From Acidimangrovimonas sp. (GTDB lineage Bacteria; Pseudomonadota; Alphaproteobacteria; Rhodobacterales; Rhodobacteraceae): a stretch of DNA of 31,482 nucleotides. Every line of letters starts with the position of its first letter. The first letter of the stretch is position 1. The notes beneath the pieces were generated by a model that made no database searches, had not been told where the DNA came from, and saw nothing but the letters and a program-made list of their open reading frames with translations. Below, in pieces: positions 16,022 to 24,521 of this stretch. Made by a program: the position numbers and the translations under genes. Location: assembly GCA_030147905.1 (NCBI GenBank), contig JASBUM010000087.1, forward strand, positions 1 to 31,482. The letters are read 5' to 3'.

Positions 16022-16924
16022 TTGATCGCTGAAGGCGCAAATCGACGGTGGCGGATCGGCTATGACGGGCGCAGCGCGGCGCTCTTGATGACGCCGGTCA
16101 TGGTGGTTCTGATGGGGGTGGCGGTCTTTCCGATCGTCTACTCGTTTTACATCAGCTTCTTCCGCATCAAGCTGACCCGTCCGAACCGCCAGCCTTTCGT
16201 CGGCTTCAGGAACTACACCGACATCCTGTCGGACGCGAGCTTCTGGCAGGCGGTGCTGAAGACGGTCGAATTCGCGCTTTTTTCAGTGACGTCGATCGCG
16301 GTGATCGCGCTTCTGGTCTCGCTGCTGCTGAACCAGAATTTCCGCGGCCGCCGCATCATCTCGACCATCATCCTGGTGCCCTGGGCGATCCCCTACATCG
16401 CCGACGCGCTGATGTGGAAGTGGATCTACGATTCCAACTACGGCGCGCTGAACGGGCTGCTGTACCAGCTGGGCTTCATCCACAAGTACATGGTCTGGCT
16501 CGGCGATCCGCAGAAGACGCTGCTGTTGATCGCCAACGCCTTCATCTGGAAGGAGGTGCCGCTGTCGGCGATCCTCCTGCTGGTTTCGCTCAAGTCGATC
16601 CCGGCCGACCTCTACCAGGCCGCGCGCGTCGACGGCGCCTCAGTCTGGCAGCGCTTCATCCACATCACCCTGCCGGCGATGCGCCCCGGTTTCATGCTAG
16701 TGATGATATACGAGACGATGATGGCGATCCGGCACTTCGACCTGTTCTTCGTGCTGACCGAGGGCGGGCCGGCCGACGCGTCGCACGTGCTGTCGTGGCA
16801 CATCTACGTCGAGACCTTCCGCAACCTGTCGTTCGGCAGCGGGGCCGCGATGTCCTACCTGCTGGCGATCGCGACCTTCGTGATCTCGTATTTCTTCATT
16901 CGTGCGCTGGGGCGGAGGATCTGA
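16022..16924 (+). CDS. ABC transporter permease 1 (MalF/UgpA type)
   Basis: 300 residues if started at TTG 16022, which has GGAG about nine bases upstream. The frame has no ATG close to the expected N-terminus, and the ATG at 16002 lies in another frame and stops after seven codons. Six membrane helices are apparent, beginning with ALLMTPVMVVLMGVAVFPIV. The cytoplasmic EAA loop that contacts the ATPase reads YQAARVDGASVWQRFIHITL. It forms the membrane channel together with the next gene product, three bases downstream. The start codon is the main uncertainty. Confidence 0.87.
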   Translation: MIAEGANRRWRIGYDGRSAALLMTPVMVVLMGVAVFPIVYSFYISFFRIKLTRPNRQPFVGFRNYTDILSDASFWQAVLKTVEFALFSVTSIAVIALLVSLLLNQNFRGRRIISTIILVPWAIPYIADALMWKWIYDSNYGALNGLLYQLGFIHKYMVWLGDPQKTLLLIANAFIWKEVPLSAILLLVSLKSIPADLYQAARVDGASVWQRFIHITLPAMRPGFMLVMIYETMMAIRHFDLFFVLTEGGPADASHVLSWHIYVETFRNLSFGSGAAMSYLLAIATFVISYFFIRALGRRI

Positions 16925-16926
16925 CC

Positions 16927-17901
16927 ATGACGAGCAGTTCCTCCCAGGCGTCCGACAGCATCGACTACCGCCGCCGCCAGCGCCTGGCGAGGCTGGCGCA
17001 GCGCGCGGGCATCTTCCTCGCTTCGCTGGTGATCGCGATCTACGTGCTGGGGCCGGTCATCTGGCTGGTGTCGTCGGCCTTCCAGACCGAGACCGAGATC
17101 GTTTCGGTGCCGCCGCACTGGATCCCCGAACACCCGACCCTGCACAATTTCGAGGCCATCTTCACCGCCGCGGACCAGGCCGCCCCGAGCGCCGGTGCCG
17201 ACAAGGCGACGGGCACGGCGAAGGATCCGTCCTCGGGCGGCTTCATCCCCTCGACCGCGAAGAACCTGCTGCACTCGATGGGCAACTCGATCATCGTCGC
17301 GACGATGGTGGTGATCCTGAACCTGCTGGTCGGCGTGCCGGCGGCCTATGCCATCGCCAAGATCCGGTTCTGGGGGCGAGAGGCCTCGGTCTATTTCATT
17401 CTCGCGACACGGGTCATCCCCGATATCGCGCTGGTGGTGCCGATGTTCCTGGTGATCCGAAGGCTGGGGCTGCTCGACACCCTGCCGGCGCTGATCATCA
17501 CCTATCTCGCGGTCACGGTGCCCTTCACGGTCTTCATCCTGGTCCAGTACTTCGAGGGCCTGCCGGACGAGTTGGACAAGGCCGCGCGTGTCGACGGCTG
17601 TTCGCGCTGGCAGGCGCTGACGAGGGTGTTCCTGCCCTTGTCGCTGCCCTCTCTGGTCGCGGTGGTGCTGTTCACCTTCCTGAGCAGCTGGAACGAATTC
17701 CTGCTGGCGCTGATGTTCACCCAGACCTCGCGCTCGCAGACCCTGCCGATCCTGCTCGCCTCGTTCACCTCGGATTTCACGGTGAGCTTCTCGTTTCTCA
17801 ATGCGGCCGGTGTGCTGGCGGTCGTACCGCCGATCATTGTCGCCATCGTCTTCGAACGTTACATCGTTTCCGGTCTGACCGCCGGTGCCGTCAAGGGTTA
17901 G
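16927..17901 (+). CDS. ABC transporter permease 2 (MalG/UgpE type)
   Basis: 324 residues. About six membrane helices; the EAA loop reads LDKAARVDGCSRWQALTRVF and the C-terminal region LSSWNEFLLALMFTQ is typical of MalG-type subunits. Between helix 1 and helix 2 is an extra periplasmic stretch rich in Ala, Gly, Asp and Ser (about residues 78-110, including GADKATGTAKDPSSGGF) that is longer than usual; its purpose is unclear. ATG 16927 follows the previous stop by two bases. Pairs with permease 1. Confidence 0.9.
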   Translation: MTSSSSQASDSIDYRRRQRLARLAQRAGIFLASLVIAIYVLGPVIWLVSSAFQTETEIVSVPPHWIPEHPTLHNFEAIFTAADQAAPSAGADKATGTAKDPSSGGFIPSTAKNLLHSMGNSIIVATMVVILNLLVGVPAAYAIAKIRFWGREASVYFILATRVIPDIALVVPMFLVIRRLGLLDTLPALIITYLAVTVPFTVFILVQYFEGLPDELDKAARVDGCSRWQALTRVFLPLSLPSLVAVVLFTFLSSWNEFLLALMFTQTSRSQTLPILLASFTSDFTVSFSFLNAAGVLAVVPPIIVAIVFERYIVSGLTAGAVKG

Positions 17902-17914
17902 AAAGGACACTGCT

Positions 17915-19015
17915 GTGGCCCGGATCCGCTTCGCCAACGTCAACAAGCGCTATGCCAACGGCTATCAGGCCGTAGAGAATCTGAACCTCGACATCCAGGA
18001 CCGCGAATTCATCGTGCTGCTCGGCCCTTCTGGCTGCGGCAAGTCCACGACGCTGAACATGATCGCCGGGCTCGAGGAGGTCTCGGACGGCGAGCTGATC
18101 TTCGACGACACGGTCGTAAACTACATCCCGCCGCACAAGCGCGACGTGGCAATGGTATTCCAGAGCTACGCGCTCTACCCGCACAAGACGGTCTATGACA
18201 ACATCGCCTTCGGTCTGCAGATGCGCCACGTCGGCACGGACGAGATCGACCGCCGTGTCCGCGACGCGGCCGAGCGTCTGGAGATTTCGCATCTGCTTGA
18301 CCGGCGCCCATCGCAGCTCTCGGGCGGTCAGCGCCAGCGCGTTGCCCTTGGCCGGGCGATGGTGCGCCAGCCTTCGGTATTCCTGATGGACGAGCCGCTG
18401 TCGAACCTCGACGCGGCGCTGCGCATCTCGATGCGGGCCGAGATCAAGGAACTGCACCGCACGATGCTCACCACCTTCGTCTACGTCACCCACGACCAGG
18501 CCGAGGCGCTGACGCTCGCCGACCGCATCGTGGTGATGCGCGACGGGGTGGTCCAGCAGATCGGTACGCCCGACGACATCTACGAGCGCCCGGCCAACAC
18601 CTTCGTCGCCTCGTTCCTCGGCAGCCCGCCGATCAACTACATCGACGGTGCGCTGGAGGTGGGGCCGTCGGGTGCCGCGTTCCGCACCGGCGGCGGGCTT
18701 TCGCTGGCCTTGCCCGCGGCGATGGCGCAGAAGCTGGCGTCGCAGGCCGGGCGCGCGGTGCGGCTCGGCATCCGGGCCGAGGATGTCTCGGAAGGCGACG
18801 CCATTCAGGGCGTCAATGCGCTGGCGGGAACGGTGAATTCGGTGCTGCCGGTGGGCTCGGACCAGTATCTCGGCATGGATTTTGCCGGCTCCGAGCTGTT
18901 CTTCCGGGTCGGTAAGGGCCTACGGCACAAGTCCGGCGACACCATCAACCTTGCGGTCGACAGCGGCCGCCTGCATCTCTTCGACCGTGACAGCGGTACC
19001 TCTCTGATCTGGTGA
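17915..19015 (+). CDS. ABC transporter ATP-binding protein (UgpC/MalK type)
   Basis: 366 residues from GTG 17915, 13 bases after the permease stop, with AAAGGA upstream. All nucleotide-binding motifs are present: Walker A GPSGCGKST (37-45), Q-loop Q83, signature LSGGQ (135-139), Walker B VFLMDE (155-160) and the H-loop in YVTHDQAEAL. After residue 240 comes the regulatory OB-type domain of the MalK/UgpC group (FLGSPPINYIDG, then LGIRAEDV). It powers import through the two permeases. The hydroxylase genes start 12 bases after its stop, so import and oxidation are likely co-transcribed. Confidence 0.93.
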   Translation: MARIRFANVNKRYANGYQAVENLNLDIQDREFIVLLGPSGCGKSTTLNMIAGLEEVSDGELIFDDTVVNYIPPHKRDVAMVFQSYALYPHKTVYDNIAFGLQMRHVGTDEIDRRVRDAAERLEISHLLDRRPSQLSGGQRQRVALGRAMVRQPSVFLMDEPLSNLDAALRISMRAEIKELHRTMLTTFVYVTHDQAEALTLADRIVVMRDGVVQQIGTPDDIYERPANTFVASFLGSPPINYIDGALEVGPSGAAFRTGGGLSLALPAAMAQKLASQAGRAVRLGIRAEDVSEGDAIQGVNALAGTVNSVLPVGSDQYLGMDFAGSELFFRVGKGLRHKSGDTINLAVDSGRLHLFDRDSGTSLIW

Positions 19016-19027
19016 GCGTCGCCGCAA

Positions 19028-19900
19028 ATGAAACCCGCGTCTTTCCACTATCATCGCCCCGAGACCCTGTCGCAGGCGCTGGCGCTGCTGGCGGAGCACG
19101 GGGCGGAGGCGAAGCTCCTGGCGGGCGGCCAGAGCCTGGTGCCGATGCTCAACATGCGGCTGGCGCGGCCCGGCCACGTGATCGACCTCAACGACCTTCT
19201 CGAGCTCGACAGCCTGCGCCGCGACGGGCCGGTGATCGAGATCGGCGCTTTGACCAGGCACCACCGGCTGGCCACCGCGCCCGAGCTGCGCCAGGCCCTG
19301 CCGCTCATGTCGGTGGCGGCGGCGACGATCGGCCATTACGCGATCCGCCAGCGCGGTACGCTTGGCGGCAGCCTCGTCCATGCCGATCCCGCCGCGCAAT
19401 TGCCGCTGGTCGCGGTGACGCTGGACGCCGAGGTGGTGATTGCCGGTCCGCGCGGGCGCCGGATGGTGCCGGCGGCGGCGTTCCTCCGGTCTGTGATGAC
19501 CGTCGATCTTGCGCCGGACGAGATCGTGACCGCCCTGCGTATTCCGGTCCAGGCGGCGGAGGCGCTGTGGGACTTCCAGCTGTTCAGCCGGCGCCACGGC
19601 GACTTCGCGCTGGTCTCGGTTGCACTGAGCCTTGGCTGCGACCCGGCCGGGCGGATTGCCGACTTGCGCCTCGGCCTTGGCGGGGTCGATGCCGTGCCGC
19701 TGCGGCTGCCGGAGGTCGAAACGCATGCCGCCGGGCGCCTGCCCGACGACGGCTGCCTCGCCGAGTTGGCCGCGGCTGCCGCGGCGGCGATCACGCCGGA
19801 GGACACGCCACAGGTTCCGGCCGAATACCGCCGCGAACTGGTCGAGACCCTCGTCCTGCGCGCGCTCAAGTCCGCGCTTGCCCGGAAGGTTGCCGCATGA
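19028..19900 (+). CDS. coxM: Cox-type molybdenum hydroxylase, FAD-binding medium subunit
   Basis: 290 residues. Family motifs for FAD binding are clear: LLAGGQSLVPMLNMRLARP (about 36-54) and TIGHYAIRQRGTLGGSLVHA followed by DPAAQLP. It passes electrons from the 2Fe-2S subunit to an acceptor. The name follows the xanthine oxidase/CO dehydrogenase family layout and does not imply CO as substrate. ATG 19028 is 12 bases after the ABC ATPase stop, and its stop overlaps the small-subunit start (ATGA). The medium-small-large order is the one used in cox operons. Confidence 0.92.
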   Translation: MKPASFHYHRPETLSQALALLAEHGAEAKLLAGGQSLVPMLNMRLARPGHVIDLNDLLELDSLRRDGPVIEIGALTRHHRLATAPELRQALPLMSVAAATIGHYAIRQRGTLGGSLVHADPAAQLPLVAVTLDAEVVIAGPRGRRMVPAAAFLRSVMTVDLAPDEIVTALRIPVQAAEALWDFQLFSRRHGDFALVSVALSLGCDPAGRIADLRLGLGGVDAVPLRLPEVETHAAGRLPDDGCLAELAAAAAAAITPEDTPQVPAEYRRELVETLVLRALKSALARKVAA

Positions 19901-20394
19901 CCCTGCCAACGGAAGACCGGCTTACCCTCTGGCTCACGGTCAACGGCGAGACGCATGAGCTGCGGCTGCCCGCCCGCAAGCTGCTCTCGGACGTGCTGCG
20001 CGAGGATCTCGGCCTCACCGGCACCCATATAGGCTGTGAACACGGCGTCTGCGGTGCCTGCACCGTCCTGATCGACGGCCGGCCGGCGCGCGCCTGCCTG
20101 ACCTTCGCCGCGCAGATGGAAGGCCACGAGATCACCACCATCGAGGCGGTGGGCCGGCCCGACACGCTGAGCGTCCTGCAACAGGCGCTGCACGAGGAGC
20201 ATGGCCTGCAATGCGGCTTCTGCACGCCGGGCATCGTGATGACCTTCGAGCACTACCTGCGTGAGAACCCGGCCCCGACCGAGGCCGAGGTGCGCGGGGT
20301 GATGTCGGGCAATCTCTGCCGCTGCACCGGCTACCAGACCATCGTCGCCGCGGTGCTGAAGGCCGCCGCGCGGATGCGGGGAGAGGCGGCATGA
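19897..20394 (+). CDS. coxS: Cox-type molybdenum hydroxylase, 2Fe-2S small subunit
   Basis: 165 residues with all eight cluster cysteines: C47, C52, C55 and C67 form the plant-type ferredoxin site (GCEHGVCGACTV), and C106, C109, C141 and C143 form the second cluster (CGFCTPG and CRCTGY). It relays electrons from the molybdenum site to FAD. Overlaps of four bases with both neighbours show translational coupling. The length is normal for the family. Confidence 0.95.
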   Translation: MTLPTEDRLTLWLTVNGETHELRLPARKLLSDVLREDLGLTGTHIGCEHGVCGACTVLIDGRPARACLTFAAQMEGHEITTIEAVGRPDTLSVLQQALHEEHGLQCGFCTPGIVMTFEHYLRENPAPTEAEVRGVMSGNLCRCTGYQTIVAAVLKAAARMRGEAA

Positions 20395-22769
20395 GCGAGG
20401 GCTTCACCGAGATCGGCCGTGCCCTGCCGCGTAAGGAGGATCGCCGCCTCGTCAGCGGTCGTGGCCGCTATCTCGATGACCTCTCCTTTCCCAATGCCCT
20501 GCACGTGACTTTCGTGCGCTCGCCGCATGCCCATGCACGCATCCTCGGGATCGATATCGAGGAAGCCGCAGTGATGCCCGGCGTCGTCGGCATCTTCACC
20601 GGCCGCGACCTCGACGCCTTGACGGCGCGGCTGCGGCTTGCCCCGCCGATCGAGGGGCTGCACCCCACCGAACTGAGCACGCTGCCGATAGACAAGGTAC
20701 GCTTTCACGGAGATCCGGTCGCCTGCGTGGTCGCGACCGACCGCTATGTCGCCGAGGACGCCGCCGAATGCGTCGCGGTCGAGTACGAGCCGCTGCCGGC
20801 GGTGACCACCAGCACCGAGGCCCTGGCCCCCGGTGCCGTGCTGGTCGACGAGACGCTGCCGAGCAACCTGGTCTCGCATCAGCAGTTCCGGGCCGGCGAA
20901 CCGGCGGCAAGGCGAGCCGAGGCGCATCGCGTGGTCGAGGCCCGCTTTGCGCTGCACCGCCACACCCATGTGCCCCTGGAAACCCGCGGCTGCGTGGCCG
21001 ACTGGGACGATGGGCGCGCGCACCTGACCATGCATGTCGGCAACCAGGTGCCGCATCCCTACCGCAGCCAACTGGCCGCACGGATGCACCTTTCGGAAAG
21101 CCAGGTGACGGTGATCAGCCCCGATGTCGGCGGCGGCTTCGGCCAGAAGATCGCGCTTTACCGGGAGGAGCTTGCGGTTGCCGCGCTCGCCCGGCATTTG
21201 CGCCGCACACTGCGCTGGCGCGAGGACCGGATGGAGAACCTGATGGCGGCCTCGCATGCCCGCGAGTACGATTGCCGTACCCGTGCTGCGGTTTCTCCGG
21301 AAGGGAAGATCCTCGGGCTCGAGCTCGAGATCGACGAGGATTTCGGCGGCTACTGCTTCTACCCGGCGAATTACATGGCTCGGGTCATCGCGCTGATCCT
21401 GACCGGGGCCTACCGGATTTCGGATTACGCCTATGAGGTGCGGGTTGCCCTGACCAACAAATGCGGATCGGGGCCGATGCGAGCGCCGATGGCGATCACC
21501 AGCTGGGTGATGGAGGGCACCATCGACGCGATCGCGCGCGCGCTGGGCCTCGACCCGGTCGAGGTGCGGCGTGTGAACGCGATCCGTCCCGCTGAGCTGC
21601 CTTACCGCATGGCAACCGGTGAGGTCCTCGACGATGTCACCCCGCTCGAAACGCTGGAGACGGCCGTGGCGGCGATCGACCTGCCGGACTTCCGCGCCCG
21701 CCAGGCGGCGGCCCGCGCCGAAGGCCGGTTTCTCGGCCTCGGGTTGTGCACCGTGATCGAAAGCACGACCTATGGCTCGGAATTCTACAAGTCGGCCGGC
21801 ATCCCCGGCTCCGGGCACGAAGCCGCCTGGGTGCGGATCGAGCCGAGCGGCGCAGTCAACGCCTCGGTCGGCCTCATGGGCACGGGGCAGGGCTACGAAA
21901 GCCCGCTGTCGCAGGCCGTTGCCGAGGGGCTGGGCGTGCGTGCCGAGGATGTGACCATGCATCTCGGCAATACCGATGTCGCGCCCTATGGCATGGGCAG
22001 CCGCGGCGGGCGCGGGGCCACGGCGGGGGGCGGCACGCTTTACCTTTGTGCGCAAAAGGCGCAGGAGCGGGTGCTGACCATCGCCGCCGGGATGCTCGGG
22101 CTGAACCATCCGGGCGGGCTCAGACTGCGCGCCGGGCGGGTCGAGCGGATGATCGGTGATGGCTGGCGAGCCACCGAGCTGACACTGGCCGACGTCGCGC
22201 GCCGCGCCTATCTCGACCCGCTGGCGCTGCCAGAGGGCATCGCACCAGGGCTGGATTTCTCGCTGACCTACGATCCGCCGGCCATGACCTATTCCAACGC
22301 GACCCATGCCTGCGAGGTCGAAGTCGATCCGAGAACCGGCGCGCTCACCATCGGCCGCTACCTAGTGGTCGAGGACTGCGGCACCGTGCTCAACCCGATC
22401 GTCGTGCGCGGCCAGCAGCAGGGTGCGATCGCGATGGGGCTGAGCGGGGCGCTGCTGGAGCAGGTGGTCTATGACGCCACCGGGCAGAACCTCTCGGCGA
22501 CGCTGGCCGACTACCTCGTCGCCTCGCCCTGCGAACTGCCCGCGATCGAATTTCTGCATCACAACACCCCGAACCGGCGCACGCCGGCCGGGATCAAGGG
22601 CATGGCCGAAGGCGGCGTGATGGGGGCGATCGGGGTGATCGCCAATGCGGTGAACGACGCGCTTGCGCCTTTCGGCGTCACCGTCGAGCGGATGCCGCTG
22701 TGCCCGCAAAGTCTCCGTGCCCTCGTCAGGCACAGAACGCCCAAGCCAGTCGAAAGGACCCAGCCGTGA
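20391..22769 (+). CDS. coxL: Cox-type molybdenum hydroxylase, large catalytic subunit
   Basis: 792 residues, full length for the aldehyde oxidase/xanthine dehydrogenase large-subunit family. It contains DVGGGFGQK, the cofactor-binding MGTGQGYES, GSRGGRGATAGGG and GIKGMAEGG with the expected catalytic glutamate at 740. The active-site loop reads CGSGPMRAP (about residue 360) and lacks the AYxCSFR sequence of true (form I) CO dehydrogenase, so the enzyme probably hydroxylates an organic compound such as an aldehyde or aromatic heterocycle. It forms a heterotrimer with the two preceding products and needs a molybdopterin cofactor. No maturation genes (coxD/E/F) lie in the window apart from coxG downstream. 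Substrate unknown. Confidence 0.92.
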   Translation: MSEGFTEIGRALPRKEDRRLVSGRGRYLDDLSFPNALHVTFVRSPHAHARILGIDIEEAAVMPGVVGIFTGRDLDALTARLRLAPPIEGLHPTELSTLPIDKVRFHGDPVACVVATDRYVAEDAAECVAVEYEPLPAVTTSTEALAPGAVLVDETLPSNLVSHQQFRAGEPAARRAEAHRVVEARFALHRHTHVPLETRGCVADWDDGRAHLTMHVGNQVPHPYRSQLAARMHLSESQVTVISPDVGGGFGQKIALYREELAVAALARHLRRTLRWREDRMENLMAASHAREYDCRTRAAVSPEGKILGLELEIDEDFGGYCFYPANYMARVIALILTGAYRISDYAYEVRVALTNKCGSGPMRAPMAITSWVMEGTIDAIARALGLDPVEVRRVNAIRPAELPYRMATGEVLDDVTPLETLETAVAAIDLPDFRARQAAARAEGRFLGLGLCTVIESTTYGSEFYKSAGIPGSGHEAAWVRIEPSGAVNASVGLMGTGQGYESPLSQAVAEGLGVRAEDVTMHLGNTDVAPYGMGSRGGRGATAGGGTLYLCAQKAQERVLTIAAGMLGLNHPGGLRLRAGRVERMIGDGWRATELTLADVARRAYLDPLALPEGIAPGLDFSLTYDPPAMTYSNATHACEVEVDPRTGALTIGRYLVVEDCGTVLNPIVVRGQQQGAIAMGLSGALLEQVVYDATGQNLSATLADYLVASPCELPAIEFLHHNTPNRRTPAGIKGMAEGGVMGAIGVIANAVNDALAPFGVTVERMPLCPQSLRALVRHRTPKPVERTQP

Positions 22770-23659
22770 CAGAACAGAAACCCAGCGTCGGCTTCATCGG
22801 CCTCGGGATCATGGGCCAGCACATGGCGGGGCATATCCTGGCTGCCGGCCATCCGCTCAACGTCTACAACCGCACACCCGCCAAGGCGGATGCGCTGGTC
22901 GCCCGCGGCGCGGTCTGGCACGACGGTCCCGGCGCCGTCGCCGCGGCCAGCGACATCGTGATCACCATTGTCGGCTATCCCGCAGATGTCGAGGCGGTCT
23001 ATCTCGAGCCCGGCGGGATCGTCGAGCGCGCCCGCCCGGGGGCCGTGGTGATCGACATGACGACCTCGAGCCCGGCACTCGCCGAGCGCATCGCTGCGGC
23101 GGCCGAGGCGCGCGGGCTGAGCGCGCTCGATGCACCGGTATCGGGCGGCGACATCGGTGCGCGCGAGGCGCGGCTTGCTATCATGGCGGGTGGTGCTCAG
23201 GCGGCCTTCGACAAGGCGCGGCCCGTGCTGGAGCTGATGGGAACGAATATCGCCCTGTTGGGCAGGGCCGGCGCCGGCCAGCACACCAAGATGGCCAACC
23301 AGATCGCCATCGCCTCGACCGTGCTCGCGGTCGCCGAGAGCCTGACCTACGCCAGGAAGGCCGGGCTCGACCAGGCACAGGTGCTGTCGGTGATCGGCAC
23401 GGGCGCCGCGTCGAGCTTCCAGCTGAACGCGCTCGGCCCCAGGATAGCACGAGGGGATTTCTCGGCGGGCTTCTTCATCCACCATTTCCTGAAGGACATG
23501 ACGATCGCGCTGGAGGAAGCGGCGCGGATGGGGCTGGATTTGCCCGGACTGACGCTGGCTGCATCGCTCTATCGCAAGCTGGTCGATGGCGGCTACGGCG
23601 AAGAAGGCACCCAAGCGCTTTACCGGGTCTACAACAGCCTTGCCTCGGGAGAGGCGTGA
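22766..23659 (+). CDS. 3-hydroxyisobutyrate dehydrogenase-family NAD(P)-dependent enzyme
   Basis: 297 residues from GTG 22766, overlapping the large-subunit stop (GTGA). The Rossmann motif GFIGLGIMGQHMA (9-21), substrate motif DAPVSGGDIGA (122-132) and catalytic lysine region GAGQHTKMANQ with K175 define the beta-hydroxyacid dehydrogenase family (3-hydroxyisobutyrate, tartronate semialdehyde, 2-hydroxymethylglutarate and similar). It would oxidise or reduce a short hydroxy acid/semialdehyde formed downstream of the hydroxylase reaction. The gene could be called mmsB- or garR-like, but context does not fix the substrate. Confidence 0.9.
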   Translation: MTEQKPSVGFIGLGIMGQHMAGHILAAGHPLNVYNRTPAKADALVARGAVWHDGPGAVAAASDIVITIVGYPADVEAVYLEPGGIVERARPGAVVIDMTTSSPALAERIAAAAEARGLSALDAPVSGGDIGAREARLAIMAGGAQAAFDKARPVLELMGTNIALLGRAGAGQHTKMANQIAIASTVLAVAESLTYARKAGLDQAQVLSVIGTGAASSFQLNALGPRIARGDFSAGFFIHHFLKDMTIALEEAARMGLDLPGLTLAASLYRKLVDGGYGEEGTQALYRVYNSLASGEA

Positions 23660-24255
23660 TGCGGTTTGAGGGCGATCACCTTATCCCAGCCGACCCCGAA
23701 ACCGTCTGGCGTGACCTGAACGATCCAGAGGTACTGCGCCGGGCAATCCCGGGCTGCGAGGCGATGGAGCGCACGGGCGAGAACGAGTTCACCGCGACCG
23801 TCGTCGCGCGGGTCGGGCCGGTGTCGGCCAGTTTTCGTGGCAAGGTCGAGCTGTCGGACCTGGTGCCGCCGGTGTCCTATCGGATCACCGGGCGCGGTCA
23901 GGGCGGCGCGGCGGGTTTCGCCAGCGGCGGCGCGGAAGTCACGCTGACGGCCGAGGGAGAGGGGACGCGGCTGCGCTATGTCGCCGATGCCGATGTGGGC
24001 GGCAAGCTTGCGTCCGTGGGTGGCCGGCTGATCCAATCGGTGGCGCGCAAGACTGCCGATGATTTCTTCACCGCCTTCGGGCGCGTGGTAACGGGGCAGG
24101 CAGAGATTGGCGCGGGGGGAGCCCATGCCGGTGCCGCTGCAGCTTCCGCGGGGGTCTCCGCTGTGGCAGGAGGGCACATCGCGCTGATCGATCGGGTAGC
24201 GTGGCTGCTGGTCGGGCTGGGCCTTGGCTTCGGCTTTTGCTGGCTGTTCCACTGA
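23659..24255 (+). CDS. coxG: CoxG-like SRPBCC protein with C-terminal membrane anchor
   Basis: 198 residues. Residues 1-145 form a CoxG/SRPBCC domain (FEGDHLIPADPETVWRDLND, then LRRAIPGCEAME, typical of the family), followed by an Ala/Gly-rich linker and a membrane helix at about 177-197 (VAWLLVGLGLGFGFCWLF). CoxG proteins are thought to recruit Cox-type hydroxylases to the cytoplasmic membrane, where electrons enter the respiratory chain. The start overlaps the preceding stop by one base (TGATG). Its presence supports a membrane-linked role for the hydroxylase of this operon. Confidence 0.9.
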   Translation: MRFEGDHLIPADPETVWRDLNDPEVLRRAIPGCEAMERTGENEFTATVVARVGPVSASFRGKVELSDLVPPVSYRITGRGQGGAAGFASGGAEVTLTAEGEGTRLRYVADADVGGKLASVGGRLIQSVARKTADDFFTAFGRVVTGQAEIGAGGAHAGAAAASAGVSAVAGGHIALIDRVAWLLVGLGLGFGFCWLFH

Positions 24256-24266
24256 AATGACTTGCG

Positions 24267-24521
24267 ATGAACATTTCCGAAGCGATCCGGGCCATGGCGC
24301 CGCAACTGACCGAATGGCGTCACGCGCGGCGTCGACGCCCCGAGCTTGCCTTCGAGGAGCACGAGACGGCCGCCTTCATCGCGGCCAGGCTCCGCAGCTT
24401 CGGAATCGGGGTTCACGAGGGGCTGGCCGGCATCGGGGTGGTGGGCGTTCTGCGTAACGGCGCGGGACCCACGGTCGGGTTGCGCGCCGATATCGACGCC
24501 CTGCCGGCGACGGAACTGACC
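24267..24521 (+). pseudogene. M20-family amidohydrolase, only the N-terminal 85 codons left
   Basis: Starts at ATG 24267, 11 bases after coxG. LTEWRHARRRRPELAFEEHE and GLRADIDALPATEL are the opening blocks of M20D amidohydrolases (hippurate hydrolase/IAA-amino acid hydrolase type). The usual HxHPE region has Arg in place of His. The frame runs into the IS6-family element at 24522, and no remainder appears beyond it or beyond the IS5 element. It was probably the last gene of the transport/hydroxylase operon, removing an amide group from the substrate or an intermediate. Confidence 0.85.

Noticed and set aside
20331..22307. Minus-strand frame of 658 codons
   Set aside because: It is antisense to the clearly coding large hydroxylase subunit and shows no protein-like pattern.
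20391..22769. True aerobic CO dehydrogenase
   Set aside because: The large subunit lacks the AYxCSFR active-site sequence, and no coxD/E/F maturation genes are present.
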